From the NCBI GenBank assembly GCA_017383945.1, contig JAFNUQ010000049.1, positions 1 through 25,685 on the forward strand: 25,685 nucleotides of DNA, in the 5' to 3' direction. The stretch comes from Bacteroidales bacterium (GTDB lineage: Bacteria > Bacteroidota > Bacteroidia > Bacteroidales > UBA932). Below, piece by piece: positions 1-7,954 of this stretch. Both the position numbers and the translations under genes were made by a program. How positions within the stretch are numbered: the first letter of the stretch is position 1; the number at the start of each line of letters is the position of its first letter. The notes under the pieces are model-generated. The model did no database searches. It saw only the letters and a list, made by a program, of their open reading frames with translations, and was not told the DNA's origin.

Positions 1-125
1 CCCCATAAATACATCATCAGCACGCCGACCCACGCGATTGGCGGCCCCGGCAGCGCAGGAACAACGCTACCCAATATACCTATCACAGCAAATAAGATTG
101 CCAGTATTGCAATTAATGTTTCCAT
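1..125 (-). CDS. DUF456 family membrane protein (5' part only)
   Basis: The gene starts at the ATG at 123-125 and runs off the left edge, so only the first 41 residues are visible. They form one hydrophobic helix (about residues 3-22), then a Pro/Gly-rich turn, PALPGPPIAWVG, and the start of a second helix. A helix followed by a PxLPGPP loop is the N-terminal signature of the DUF456 family, small multi-pass inner-membrane proteins of unknown function. A Bacteroidota promoter element (TATCTTTG) ends only four bases upstream of the ATG, which supports this start and implies almost no leader. It is divergent from the YqaA-type gene at 204. The family call rests on a short stretch, so confidence is moderate. 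Confidence 0.68.
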   Translation of the reverse strand, partial: METLIAILAILFAVIGILGSVVPALPGPPIAWVGVLMMYLW

Positions 126-129
126 AGCA

Positions 130-137
130 CAAAGATA
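130..137 (-). promoter_or_regulatory. -7 promoter element for the DUF456 gene
   Basis: On the minus strand this reads TATCTTTG, an exact match to the Bacteroidota -7 consensus TAnnTTTG. It ends four bases before the ATG at 125. No good TTG -33 element lies 19-21 bases upstream. Transcription would begin at or next to the start codon. Confidence 0.5.
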
Positions 138-203
138 GCATACTTTTTACCGCTTTTCATTTTTATCCACTATCTTCGGGGAAAATTAAAGAAGAGTAGA
201 CTT

Positions 204-641
204 ATGTTTGGACTTGAGGATTGGGGCCTGATCGGCCTGTTTTTAGGAAATATTCTTGCAGCAACCGTTGTACCTTTCAGTTCTGACGCTCTCTATATAG
301 CTGTTCTTGCAGCGACCAAGATGACCTGGCCATGCTTTTTTGTCGCCACCGCCGGCAACTGGATCGGCAGCCTCATTTCGTTTGGCATGGGTTGGCTTGG
401 CAAGCTCGAATGGCTTGAGAAATGGTTCAAGGTGAAACACGAAACGCTCGAGAAGCAGAAACGCTTTGTCAATAAGTATGGTGTGTGGCTGGCTCTCGTA
501 GCCTGGGTTCCTGTGGTCGGTGATGTATTTGCGATAGCGCTGGGATTCTATAAGGCGAGACCAGTCCCTACCGCATTGCTTCTGCTCGTCGGTAAAGCTG
601 GTCGCTTCCTCGTATGGACCGCAATTGTCGGCCTATTCTGA
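204..641 (+). CDS. YqaA-type DedA/VTT family membrane protein
   Basis: A 145-residue polytopic inner-membrane protein. Hydrophobic segments lie at about residues 8-36, 43-65, 93-115 and 122-144. The motif VPFSSDALYIA (23-33) and the block KYGVWLALVAWVPVVGD (91-107) followed by FAIALGF are those of the short YqaA branch of the DedA (SNARE-associated/VTT) family. Longer DedA proteins are now known to carry undecaprenyl phosphate across the membrane. Whether the YqaA branch does the same is inference. The gene stands alone, and its TGA (639-641) directly abuts the stop of the convergent SGNH hydrolase gene. A weak promoter-like TATCTTCG lies at 171-178. Start: only ATG before the first helix. 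Confidence 0.85.
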   Translation: MFGLEDWGLIGLFLGNILAATVVPFSSDALYIAVLAATKMTWPCFFVATAGNWIGSLISFGMGWLGKLEWLEKWFKVKHETLEKQKRFVNKYGVWLALVAWVPVVGDVFAIALGFYKARPVPTALLLLVGKAGRFLVWTAIVGLF

Positions 642-1562
642 TTATTTTGCAGGTGCAGGTCTTGGTGCTGCTGGCTTCGGATCGTATTTGTAATCCTTGC
701 CAATATATGCCACCTGCGCAAACTCCTTAGGATTCTTTCTGATGATCCAGTCTATATAGGTCATCATCATCCAGGCTGTGAACTCGTAGCCTGCTGCACT
801 CATATGCCCGCCAAGGAAATAGAGGTCTCTGAACTCTGGCTCACTATACAGAGGGGCATATTTATATAGATCGATCACATAGACATCAGAGAATATATCT
901 GCCATCGAGCGGATCACCTCATTATATCTCTCATCGGTATTCTTATCGTTTGGTCGTGTCACGACAAAGAACTTTGCTCGTGGCTGAATGCTCTTGACTC
1001 GCTGAATGATACCGGCATAGTAACCAGCAAAAGTATCAGCGTTGTTATTATAGTCGAGCGTGTCCACATCAGTGTGCACGTCACCTGGCTTGAATCCCTT
1101 ACCCTTGTCATTGATACATAGAGCCATTATATAGGCCTGCTTAGGATCAGCCTTGGCGTCTATATTATTATTGCCGTTGTTTGGATTATCCCAGAAATGA
1201 TCAATCCACCCCTTGGCTGTCTCACCACCCTTAGAGTAGTTGTCTCCGCGAGCACCCATCAGCGCACACATTCTCTGACCCCACGAATACTCATAAAGAT
1301 CAACATATCCCTTTCTGCCGTCCTTGCGGGTGTATTCGTGCTCTCCGCTGGAGAGCGAATCTCCGATGAAGCCCCAGGTTTGGAAAATTCCGGCAAGACC
1401 GGGAGTCTGCTTGATTTCAGCAAGAGGGTTCTCCCCTGCAGATACTGACTGATGAGCAGCCTGAGCCTGTGCTGCACGCCATTCGTCGGCAGACGTCTGC
1501 TGAGCCCAGAGGTTCACAGTTGCCACTGCCGCAGCCAAGATGCAAACAATCGTCTTTTTCAT
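642..1562 (-). CDS. Secreted SGNH/GDSL-family hydrolase
   Basis: The start is set at 1562, giving 306 residues that open with a clear signal peptide (MKK, a hydrophobic core, then LWA-Q at about 18-21). An upstream in-frame start at 1598 would bury this signal and run into cysS. GFIGDSLSSGE (64-74) carries the block I nucleophile Ser69. SKGG is block II, and CINDKG resembles block III with its Asn. GGHMSAAGY near residue 251 carries the block V His253. The Asp normally three residues before this His is replaced by Leu250. The protein ends in a Pro/Ala/Lys-rich tail. It is probably a periplasmic or exported esterase or acetylhydrolase acting on carbohydrate; the substrate cannot be read from the sequence. 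It follows cysS by 13 bases and may be cotranscribed. Confidence 0.82.
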   Translation of the reverse strand: MKKTIVCILAAAVATVNLWAQQTSADEWRAAQAQAAHQSVSAGENPLAEIKQTPGLAGIFQTWGFIGDSLSSGEHEYTRKDGRKGYVDLYEYSWGQRMCALMGARGDNYSKGGETAKGWIDHFWDNPNNGNNNIDAKADPKQAYIMALCINDKGKGFKPGDVHTDVDTLDYNNNADTFAGYYAGIIQRVKSIQPRAKFFVVTRPNDKNTDERYNEVIRSMADIFSDVYVIDLYKYAPLYSEPEFRDLYFLGGHMSAAGYEFTAWMMMTYIDWIIRKNPKEFAQVAYIGKDYKYDPKPAAPRPAPAK

Positions 1563-1575
1563 ATAGAATCTGGAA

Positions 1576-3102
1576 TTATTCAAGAGTCCACTCGGCACCG
1601 TCCTTGCCGTCCTTTACCTGTATGCCGATTGCTTTGAGGACGTCGCGGATGTGATCGGATGTAGTCCAATCCTTTGCGGCCTTGGCCTGTGCACGCTGCT
1701 CAAGCACCATATCCATCAGGCCGGCGATAACCTTTGAGCTACCACCATCAGCAAGCTCCTCATCTTTGAGAGAGAGCACGCCAAACACCACATCATTGAA
1801 GAGCTGCACCAGAGTCTCAAGGTCTCCCTTGGAGAGCTTCAATTGACCAGCCTTAGCCGAATTGATGATGCGGACCGCATCTGAAATCTTTGCAAGAGCA
1901 ATAGGAGTATTGAGGTCATCGCAAAGCGCATCATAGACAGACTCAAAGATAGCTTTGATCTCAGCATTGTCAGCCGGGCAAGTGTCAGGAGCTACAGCAA
2001 TCTGCTGCTCACCATAGGCATAGGAAGGAGCTTTTACTCCGGCCATCGCATAGAGGTCCTTTGCTGCCTGCATCAATCTCTTCAAACCCTTCTCTGCTGC
2101 ACCCAAAGCCTCATTTGAGAAATCAAGGGTGCTGCGGTAGTGAGCCTGAAGGATAAAGAATCTCACTGTCATAGGAGAATATGCCTGAGTGAGCTTAGGA
2201 TGCGATCCTGAGAAAAGTTCTGGAAGGGTGATGAAGTTGCCGTAGGATTTACCCATCTTCTTGCCCTCAATGGTGATCATATTGTTGTGCACCCAATAGT
2301 TGACGCCCTGAGTGCCACGCGAGGCCTGATTCTGAGCAATCTCGCACTCGTGATGAGGGAACATAAGATCCATACCGCCGCCGTGGATATCAAACTCGTG
2401 ACCAAGATACTTCTCTCCCATAACAGAGCACTCCATATGCCAGCCTGGGAAGCCTTCGCCCCAAGGCGAATTCCATCTCATAATATGCTGAGGCTCAGCC
2501 TTTTTCCAAAGAGCAAAGTCATACGGTGCGCGCTTGTCGCTCTGACCGTCCAAGTTGCGGGTTCCCTCGAGAGTATCATCAAGATTACGGCCTGAAAGAA
2601 TGCCATAATGATGATCCTGATTATACTTGGCAACATCAAAATATACGCTGCCGTTGCTCTCGTAGGCATAGCCTGCAGCCAGGATCTTCTGCACAGCTTC
2701 TATCTGCTCAAGGATGTGACCTGAAGCGCGAGGCTCAATTGATGGTGGAGCCACATTGAGCTGACGCATAGCTTCGTGGTAACGCAGAGTATATGTCTGC
2801 ACCACCTCCATAGGCTCAAGGCTCTCAAGTCTTGCCTTCTTGCTGATCTTATCCTCTCCCTCATCTGCATCGTGCTCAAGATGTCCTACATCGGTAATAT
2901 TGCGGACATACCTCACCTTGTAGCCAAGGTGTTGAAGGAATTTGCTTAGCACATCATAAGTAACTCCCGGACGGGCGTGACCGAGGTGAGCTTCTCCGTA
3001 GACTGTAGGTCCGCAGACATACATTCCGACTCTACCTGGATTGATTGACTTGAAAAGTTCCTTCTTGTGAGTGAGGGTATTGGTAAGTTTAAGCTGTTTC
3101 AT
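1576..3102 (-). CDS. cysS: Cysteine--tRNA ligase
   Basis: This cytoplasmic class I aminoacyl-tRNA synthetase charges tRNA-Cys. The 508-residue length is slightly above the usual 460-495. [18 protein letters not shown] (28-45) holds the zinc ligand Cys30 and the HIGH-type motif HLGH (39-42). WHMECSVMG supplies Cys225, and the HHECEIAQ block (250-257) supplies the remaining zinc ligands. The KMSKS-type loop is KMGKS (282-286). The C-terminal part (about 380-508) is the helical DALR/anticodon-binding region. Start: the ATG at 3102 places [11 protein letters not shown] at the usual N terminus. The SGNH hydrolase gene follows on the same strand, and exodeoxyribonuclease III is divergent across an 79-base spacer. 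Confidence 0.98.
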   Translation of the reverse strand: MKQLKLTNTLTHKKELFKSINPGRVGMYVCGPTVYGEAHLGHARPGVTYDVLSKFLQHLGYKVRYVRNITDVGHLEHDADEGEDKISKKARLESLEPMEVVQTYTLRYHEAMRQLNVAPPSIEPRASGHILEQIEAVQKILAAGYAYESNGSVYFDVAKYNQDHHYGILSGRNLDDTLEGTRNLDGQSDKRAPYDFALWKKAEPQHIMRWNSPWGEGFPGWHMECSVMGEKYLGHEFDIHGGGMDLMFPHHECEIAQNQASRGTQGVNYWVHNNMITIEGKKMGKSYGNFITLPELFSGSHPKLTQAYSPMTVRFFILQAHYRSTLDFSNEALGAAEKGLKRLMQAAKDLYAMAGVKAPSYAYGEQQIAVAPDTCPADNAEIKAIFESVYDALCDDLNTPIALAKISDAVRIINSAKAGQLKLSKGDLETLVQLFNDVVFGVLSLKDEELADGGSSKVIAGLMDMVLEQRAQAKAAKDWTTSDHIRDVLKAIGIQVKDGKDGAEWTLE

Positions 3103-3126
3103 AAATTCTTTATGCTGAATAAAACA

Positions 3127-3134
3127 CGAATATA
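3127..3134 (-). promoter_or_regulatory. Possible -7 element for cysS
   Basis: Minus-strand TATATTCG differs at one position from TAnnTTTG and lies 24 bases before the cysS ATG. The nearest upstream TTG is 26 bases away, longer than the usual 19-21, so this is weak. Confidence 0.28.
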
Positions 3135-3181
3135 CTAATTTTTCTTATTAATTTAGTGCACAATTTTAGCAAGCGCGAGAT

Positions 3182-3934
3182 ATGAAATTTATCAGTTGGA
3201 ACGTCAACGGCCTCAGAGCCGTAGCAGGCAAAGGTTTTGCTCAGATATTCTCAGACCTTGATGCAGATTTTTTCTGCCTCCAGGAGACAAAACTACAGGC
3301 AGGTCAGATCGACCTGGAGTTTCTGGGATACGAGTCATATTGGAACTATGCAGAGAAAAAAGGCTACTCCGGCACTTGCATATACACCAAGCACACCCCT
3401 CTTAGCGTCAGCTATGGCATCGGCATAGAAGAGCACGACAAGGAAGGAAGAGTAGTGTGTCTGGAAATGGAGAAATTCTATCTCGTGTGCGTGTATACCC
3501 CTAATTCTCAAGACGGCCTCAAACGCCTTGACTACAGAATGAGCTGGGAAGATGCCTTCAGGGCCTACCTAAGCAATCTCGCAAGCAAAAAAGGCGTCAT
3601 CGTGTGCGGAGACCTCAACGTCGCTCACAATGAGATTGACCTCAAGAATCCATCTACCAACCACTTCAGCGCAGGATTCAGCGACGAAGAGAGAGGCAAG
3701 ATGACAGAACTGCTCTCTAGCGGTTTCTGTGACAGTTGGCGAGAGCAGCACCCGGAAGAAGCCAAGTACTCCTGGTGGTCATATAGAATGAAAGCCCGAG
3801 AGAGGAACGTCGGCTGGAGAATCGACTATTTCCTTGTCTCGGACTCACTTAAATCTCAAATCGTGAGCACTGAAATCCATAACGAGATTTTCGGCTCAGA
3901 TCACTGCCCTGTCGAGTTGATTCTGGAAGCTTAG
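3182..3934 (+). CDS. xth: Exodeoxyribonuclease III (AP endonuclease family)
   Basis: A 250-residue endonuclease/exonuclease/phosphatase-fold enzyme of base-excision repair. It cuts DNA at abasic sites and removes 3' blocking groups. The whole active site can be seen: Asn7 in SWNVNGLR, Glu35 in LQETKLQ, Tyr105 in CVYTPNSQ, Asp144 and Asn146 in GDLNVAH, Asp215 in WRIDYFL, and the Asp240-His241 pair in SDHCPVEL. The length is that of the ExoIII family with no extra domain. It is transcribed alone. Its TAG overlaps the TAA of the convergent DUF368 gene by four bases (3931-3934). The upstream region has no clear TAnnTTTG element. Confidence 0.95.
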   Translation: MKFISWNVNGLRAVAGKGFAQIFSDLDADFFCLQETKLQAGQIDLEFLGYESYWNYAEKKGYSGTCIYTKHTPLSVSYGIGIEEHDKEGRVVCLEMEKFYLVCVYTPNSQDGLKRLDYRMSWEDAFRAYLSNLASKKGVIVCGDLNVAHNEIDLKNPSTNHFSAGFSDEERGKMTELLSSGFCDSWREQHPEEAKYSWWSYRMKARERNVGWRIDYFLVSDSLKSQIVSTEIHNEIFGSDHCPVELILEA

Positions 3935-4830
3935 GCTTTCTTATCGCCCTTTTTACTGAGCAGCTCCAATCCCACAACAAGAGCGATTCCTACTACACAG
4001 CAGATAATTGCACCTGGAATCTGAAGGTCGAGCTCCAGCGCAGGCGCTCCTGTGCGGAGAAGCTGTGCATCTGCGATTGCAAGCTTGTCAGACCAAGGCC
4101 AGACTCTGATCAACGAGCCAAGCACAAATCCAAGAAGCACAAGCAATGTCTGCTTCTCCCAGCGGCCTAGCAGCCAATGCAGAAGCTTCGCAAATGCAAG
4201 GATACCCACCAGACAGCCGGCACCAAAAACAAGAAGGATAGGCAGATCAAAGTCTGAAATCGCATTCATAATGTAGTCATACTTGCCGAAGATCAGCAAA
4301 ACGAAACTTCCAGAAACGCCCGGAAGAATCATTGTGCAGATTGCCACAGCACCGCAGACAAAAATGAACCACAGATCGTTGGTAGTCTGAGTAGGAGAAA
4401 GGGTGCAGACTGCAACTCCTATAATCGCTCCGAGTATCACAAAGAGCACTTCCTTGACTCCCCAACCCTTGATGTCACGGAACATCACGATAGAAGAAGC
4501 GATAATCAGACCGAAGAAAAAGGCCCAAGTCAAGATCGGGTAGTAGCTAAGGACATAGGTCATCACCTTGGCAAGAGAGAACACGCTCGCAAGTACACCT
4601 ACAGCAAGAGCCACAAGAAAACTACCATTGATCTTCTGCCAGAAATCTTTAAACTGACCTTTAAACAAAGACTTCCACAAACTGATATCTGTGAGTGCAC
4701 TGATTGCGTCTACAATTTCAGAATAAATACCGGTAAGCAGAGCAATAGTGCCACCACTCACTCCCGGAACCACGTTGGCTGCTCCCATACCAAAACCCTT
4801 GAGAGCGACAGGGATAAACTGATTTTTCAT
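3931..4830 (-). CDS. DUF368 family membrane protein (candidate undecaprenyl-phosphate translocase, PopT type)
   Basis: A 299-residue protein of about eight or more membrane segments. It has two copies of a conserved re-entrant motif, PGVSGGT (22-28) and PGVSGS (170-175), one in each half. This internal pseudo-repeat is the hallmark of DUF368. Members of this family (PopT) have been shown in other bacteria to return undecaprenyl phosphate, the lipid carrier for peptidoglycan and other surface polymers, to the cytoplasmic face; the role here is by homology. The start ATG overlaps the stop of the upstream small gene by four bases (4827-4830), indicating translational coupling. It is the last gene of a three-gene minus-strand operon and runs into xth from the opposite side. 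Confidence 0.92.
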   Translation of the reverse strand: MKNQFIPVALKGFGMGAANVVPGVSGGTIALLTGIYSEIVDAISALTDISLWKSLFKGQFKDFWQKINGSFLVALAVGVLASVFSLAKVMTYVLSYYPILTWAFFFGLIIASSIVMFRDIKGWGVKEVLFVILGAIIGVAVCTLSPTQTTNDLWFIFVCGAVAICTMILPGVSGSFVLLIFGKYDYIMNAISDFDLPILLVFGAGCLVGILAFAKLLHWLLGRWEKQTLLVLLGFVLGSLIRVWPWSDKLAIADAQLLRTGAPALELDLQIPGAIICCVVGIALVVGLELLSKKGDKKA

Positions 4831-5306
4831 ATTATTTTATTCAAATACTCTTTAATGGCTGAAAATCTCGCTGATTGTGATGCCTCTACACCTTCCGGAG
4901 CACTCACAAGCAGGTCAAATGACTCTCCCTTAAACTGACAGCATCCCACTTTAAAAGATGCGGGACTACAGAGAGCCTCAAACCTTGACGCAAAATTCTC
5001 CGGATCTGTCACAAGAGAGATATAAAGGTCTTCTTGTCTTGTGCCATTAAAAAGCCTAAATTTTTTACGTAAATAGCCGGCATAATTGAGCTGTTCTTTA
5101 GTAGGACAGAGCACCTCAACCGGGATAGATTTATAATCAAAGAATTGCTTGACAGAACGAGAAACCGAAGATGCATCATCTGCAGCAGAATCCACAAGTA
5201 CGACTGCAGACCTTACCTTAGACAAAGGAAGAATCGCACGCGGGTTGGTGCTCTTCCACTTTCTAAGTGCAAGGATTCGAGATAAATACTTAATCGGTCC
5301 TATCAT
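4827..5306 (-). CDS. Conserved hypothetical protein, Bacteroidota type (possibly DUF6913)
   Basis: This 159-residue protein has no signal peptide or membrane segment. It has a basic N terminus (residues 1-30) and then alternating strands and helices: VRSAVVLVDSA (about 31-41), IPVEVLCPTK and EDLYISLVTD. The segment SFKVGCCQFKGESFDLLVS precedes a short C-terminal helix. The overall pattern, including the late FKVG and FDLLV segments, resembles a small Bacteroidota-only family that I recall as DUF6913, but I cannot confirm it. The function is unknown. It lies four bases after the sugar kinase gene and overlaps the DUF368 start by four bases, so the three genes are almost certainly translated from one mRNA. 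Confidence 0.75.
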   Translation of the reverse strand: MIGPIKYLSRILALRKWKSTNPRAILPLSKVRSAVVLVDSAADDASSVSRSVKQFFDYKSIPVEVLCPTKEQLNYAGYLRKKFRLFNGTRQEDLYISLVTDPENFASRFEALCSPASFKVGCCQFKGESFDLLVSAPEGVEASQSARFSAIKEYLNKII

Positions 5307-5310
5307 AAAT

Positions 5311-6300
5311 TTATTGTCCTAAAAGGTTACGCACCTGAGATTTTGCTTCTTTCCATCTAGGGATATCCATCTTGGTGCCAATCACCTCAACCACCTTTGC
5401 TGCAATGATAGATCCCACGTGGCCGCATTTGTCAAGAGACAGGCCAAGACTGTGAGCATAAAGGAAACCGGCAGCATAGGTATCGCCTGCACCTGTCGCA
5501 TCGACCGGATCGGCAGGATATGAAGGAATCTCATATACCTCATCTCCGGATTTTATCAAGCTTCCATCCTTGCCCACCTTGACAATCGCCACTTTGCATA
5601 ATTTTGAGATTTCCTCTAGTGCCTGACGAGGATCAGAAAGCTTTGTAAATGCCTTTGCTTCAGTCTCGTTGGCAAAGACTATATCCACATATTTCTCCAC
5701 AAGGTCATGCAGGAATGCTAGATTGCTCTCTACGACATTATATGAGGCCATATCGATTGATATAATACATCCTGCCTCGTGAGCTATCTCGACAGCGCGG
5801 CGGATGAGTGCCTGATTCTGAACAAGGTAGCCCTCAATATGGAAATAATCATAACCCTTGAACCACTCAGGATCAAGATCCTCAGGGCACAGGTCAAGAG
5901 CAGCACCGAGATATACGGCAAATGTTCTTTCTGCATTACCTCCACTGACAAAGACCATAGATCTTCCACTTGACTTGTCGCTCTTCAGAAGACGTGTCTT
6001 GACTCCCACCTGCTCCTGATCACTCTCAAAGAGCATTCCGAGCTCATCATCTCCGACTTTTCCAATAAAGGCGGATTGCATGCCGAGGATTGAGGTACAA
6101 CGAATAGTGTTGGCAGCAGAACCACCAGCCACATATTTTACTCCCAATGGTTTGAGCGCGGCCCAGATTTTGTCTCCGGTAGCCATATCTACGTGTTGCA
6201 TACTACCCTTTGGAAGGTGGTATTTCTGAAGGAAAGAATCATCTGGCAATACAGCCAGAATATCTGTCAGCGCGTTGCCGATACCAAGTATTGATTTCAT
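5311..6300 (-). CDS. PfkB-family carbohydrate kinase, adenosine kinase type
   Basis: A 329-residue ribokinase-fold enzyme that probably phosphorylates adenosine to AMP with ATP. The substrate-binding GGSAANT (59-65) is present, as is the phosphate/Mg-binding NETEA block (211-215). The anion hole and catalytic base are in DATGAGD (267-273, Asp273). The opening ILGIGNALTDILA, the GSM after the lid and the C-terminal GHVGSIIAAKVVEVIGTK follow the adenosine-kinase-like branch. Related PfkB sugar kinases cannot be excluded. It heads the operon with the small hypothetical gene and DUF368. A promoter element ends six bases before the ATG, so the mRNA leader would be only a few bases. The gene is divergent from the flippase-like gene at 6342 across 41 bases. 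Confidence 0.9.
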   Translation of the reverse strand: MKSILGIGNALTDILAVLPDDSFLQKYHLPKGSMQHVDMATGDKIWAALKPLGVKYVAGGSAANTIRCTSILGMQSAFIGKVGDDELGMLFESDQEQVGVKTRLLKSDKSSGRSMVFVSGGNAERTFAVYLGAALDLCPEDLDPEWFKGYDYFHIEGYLVQNQALIRRAVEIAHEAGCIISIDMASYNVVESNLAFLHDLVEKYVDIVFANETEAKAFTKLSDPRQALEEISKLCKVAIVKVGKDGSLIKSGDEVYEIPSYPADPVDATGAGDTYAAGFLYAHSLGLSLDKCGHVGSIIAAKVVEVIGTKMDIPRWKEAKSQVRNLLGQ

Positions 6301-6306
6301 ATCCTA

Positions 6307-6314
6307 CAAAATTA
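6307..6314 (-). promoter_or_regulatory. -7 promoter element for the sugar kinase operon
   Basis: Minus-strand TAATTTTG is an exact TAnnTTTG match ending six bases before the ATG at 6300. There is no convincing TTG -33; a GTG lies at the right distance. The mRNA would be nearly leaderless. Confidence 0.42.
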
Positions 6315-6317
6315 ATA

Positions 6318-6333
6318 TAAATTTGTAACTTCG
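6318..6333 (+). promoter_or_regulatory. Tandem -7-like elements for the flippase-like/rdgB operon
   Basis: The plus strand reads TAAATTTG (6318-6325, exact TAnnTTTG) directly followed by TAACTTCG (6326-6333, one mismatch), ending eight bases before the ATG at 6342. A TTG at 6291-6293 is 24 bases from the first element, rather far. Either could set transcription; both overlap the spacer used by the divergent kinase promoter. Confidence 0.4.
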
Positions 6334-6341
6334 TGCACTGA

Positions 6342-7319
6342 ATGAAAAACAAAATCAAATATATCGCATCCCTCATTTTGGCAGCCGCGCTTGTCTGGCT
6401 CGCGTTTCGTACCGTAGAGTGGGATAGCTTCTTCAATGGTCTGAAAGAAACACGTTGGAGCTATGTTTTTCTATTTTTCATAGCATCAATCCTTGCACTT
6501 GTATTCAGACAAGAGCGATGGAAAATGATCATTTCTCCACACAACCCGGATATTAGAAGAATCGAGACCTGGGACAGCACCAATGTAGGAAACATCGTCA
6601 ATATAGTTCTGCCGGGAGCCGGCGAATTTGTACGTTGCGGCTATATTAGCTCGAGCAGGCTCAAATATGACAAGGCGCTGGGCACTATCGTGTGCGAAAG
6701 AGCATTTGACGTAGTGGCAATTCTGCTGTTGCTGGCTCTGTCTTTCATCCTCAACTGGGGGCGTTTCGGCGACTTTTTCATTGAAAGAATCTGGCATCCT
6801 CTTTCTGAGAAACTAAACTTTTCTCTGTGGTGGGTTGTAATCGCAGCACTACTAATCTGCGCAGGAGCTGTCTGGGCCATCTATCATTTCCGCGACAGAA
6901 ATAGGTTCTGCGGAAAAATTGTTTCCGCTATCAAGGGCATATTCGCAGGCATATTAGGCATTACGCAGATAAGGCACAAGGGGCTTTTCCTCTTGCACAC
7001 TTGCTGCATCTGGCTGATGTATGTGCTGATGAGTTATTTTATGTTCAAGGCAGTGCCTTCGCTGGCACATCTGAGCCTCGCTGATGCAATGTTTGTATCC
7101 GCAATCGGCAATATCGCTTCAATCATTCCTGTGCCAGGCGGCATCGGAGCATATCATTACCTTGCAGCTCTCTGTCTGCAGAGCGTTTATGGCATCAGTT
7201 GGGATACCGGAATCCTCTTTGCAACACTCAACCACGAGCTGCACGCGATTCTAGTAGTGGTGCTAGGCGCCATCTCCTATAGCGCTATCACATTGAGACG
7301 CAAGAAATTAAAAGATTAG
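6342..7319 (+). CDS. Flippase-like membrane protein with LPG synthase TM domain (UPF0104)
   Basis: A 325-residue integral membrane protein with about seven or eight hydrophobic segments, ending in a short basic tail. The motifs NVGNIVNIVLPGAGEFVR (81-98), ERAFDVVAILLL (119-130) and PVPGGIGAYHYL (263-274) define the lysylphosphatidylglycerol synthase transmembrane family. This protein has only the membrane half. The soluble aminoacyl-transfer domain of MprF is absent, so lysyl-PG synthesis is unlikely. Lipid or lipid-linked glycan flipping is the usual suggestion for such stand-alone proteins, but it is inference. It precedes rdgB by eight bases in a two-gene operon. The start is the only ATG before the first helix. 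Confidence 0.88.
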   Translation: MKNKIKYIASLILAAALVWLAFRTVEWDSFFNGLKETRWSYVFLFFIASILALVFRQERWKMIISPHNPDIRRIETWDSTNVGNIVNIVLPGAGEFVRCGYISSSRLKYDKALGTIVCERAFDVVAILLLLALSFILNWGRFGDFFIERIWHPLSEKLNFSLWWVVIAALLICAGAVWAIYHFRDRNRFCGKIVSAIKGIFAGILGITQIRHKGLFLLHTCCIWLMYVLMSYFMFKAVPSLAHLSLADAMFVSAIGNIASIIPVPGGIGAYHYLAALCLQSVYGISWDTGILFATLNHELHAILVVVLGAISYSAITLRRKKLKD

Positions 7320-7327
7320 AAACAAAT

Positions 7328-7954
7328 ATGAAATTACTTTTTGCTACCGGAAATAAAGGCAAACTGCGCGAGGCAGGAGGCATCTTGGGTGAGAATATTG
7401 AAATCGTTTCTCCTGCCGAGCTGGGCATCAGCGGCGACGTGGAGGAGACCGGGACTACCCTGCTGGAGAATTCGCGCCTCAAGGCGCAGACTCTTTATGC
7501 TGCGAGCGGACTTGATTGCTTTGCCGACGACACCGGACTGGAGGTTGATGCGCTTGGCGGAGAGCCCGGCGTGTACTCTGCCCGCTATGCAGGAGACGGA
7601 CACGACAATCAGGCGAATATGGACAAACTGCTGCGCAATCTTGATGCGCTAGGTCCGGACATTCCGCGCACTGCCCGCTTCCGCACCGTGGTAACCCTGA
7701 TTCTTGACGGCAAGGAGTACATATTCAACGGGACACTGGAGGGAAAAATAGCCCATGAGAAAGCAGGTTGCGGCGGATTTGGCTACGACCCTGTCTTCAT
7801 TTCAGAGGCCTACCCCGGCCTGACACTAGCCGAGATCTCTGATGAAAAGAAAAACGCCATCTCTCATAGAGGAATGGCGCTTAGAAATATGGCTACTTTT
7901 CTTTCCAAATATAAATCTTGTCCCCTCGACGAAGACGACCGCCAGGACAAATAG
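7328..7954 (+). CDS. rdgB: Non-canonical purine NTP pyrophosphatase (RdgB/HAM1)
   Basis: This enzyme hydrolyses ITP, dITP and XTP to the monophosphates, keeping deaminated purines out of DNA and RNA. The N-terminal LFATGNKGKLREA (4-16) is the nucleotide-binding signature. FADDTGLEVDALGG (65-78) carries the metal-binding acidic residues. CGGFGYDPVF (148-157) and SHRG (179-182) complete the site. At 208 residues it is slightly long. The family fold ends near residue 195, and the last dozen residues, acidic and polar, are encoded antisense to the end of the U32 gene, which it overlaps by 62 bases. The A-rich stretch before the ATG is typical of Bacteroidota starts. Confidence 0.95.
   Translation: MKLLFATGNKGKLREAGGILGENIEIVSPAELGISGDVEETGTTLLENSRLKAQTLYAASGLDCFADDTGLEVDALGGEPGVYSARYAGDGHDNQANMDKLLRNLDALGPDIPRTARFRTVVTLILDGKEYIFNGTLEGKIAHEKAGCGGFGYDPVFISEAYPGLTLAEISDEKKNAISHRGMALRNMATFLSKYKSCPLDEDDRQDK

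Noticed and set aside
1563..1598. Longer SGNH hydrolase start at 1598
   Set aside because: It would add 12 residues before a clear signal peptide and overlap the end of cysS by 23 bases; MKK at 1562 is preferred.
6342..7319. MprF-type lysylphosphatidylglycerol synthase
   Set aside because: Only the membrane domain is present; the C-terminal aminoacyl-transferase domain is absent, so resistance by lysyl-PG formation is not supported.
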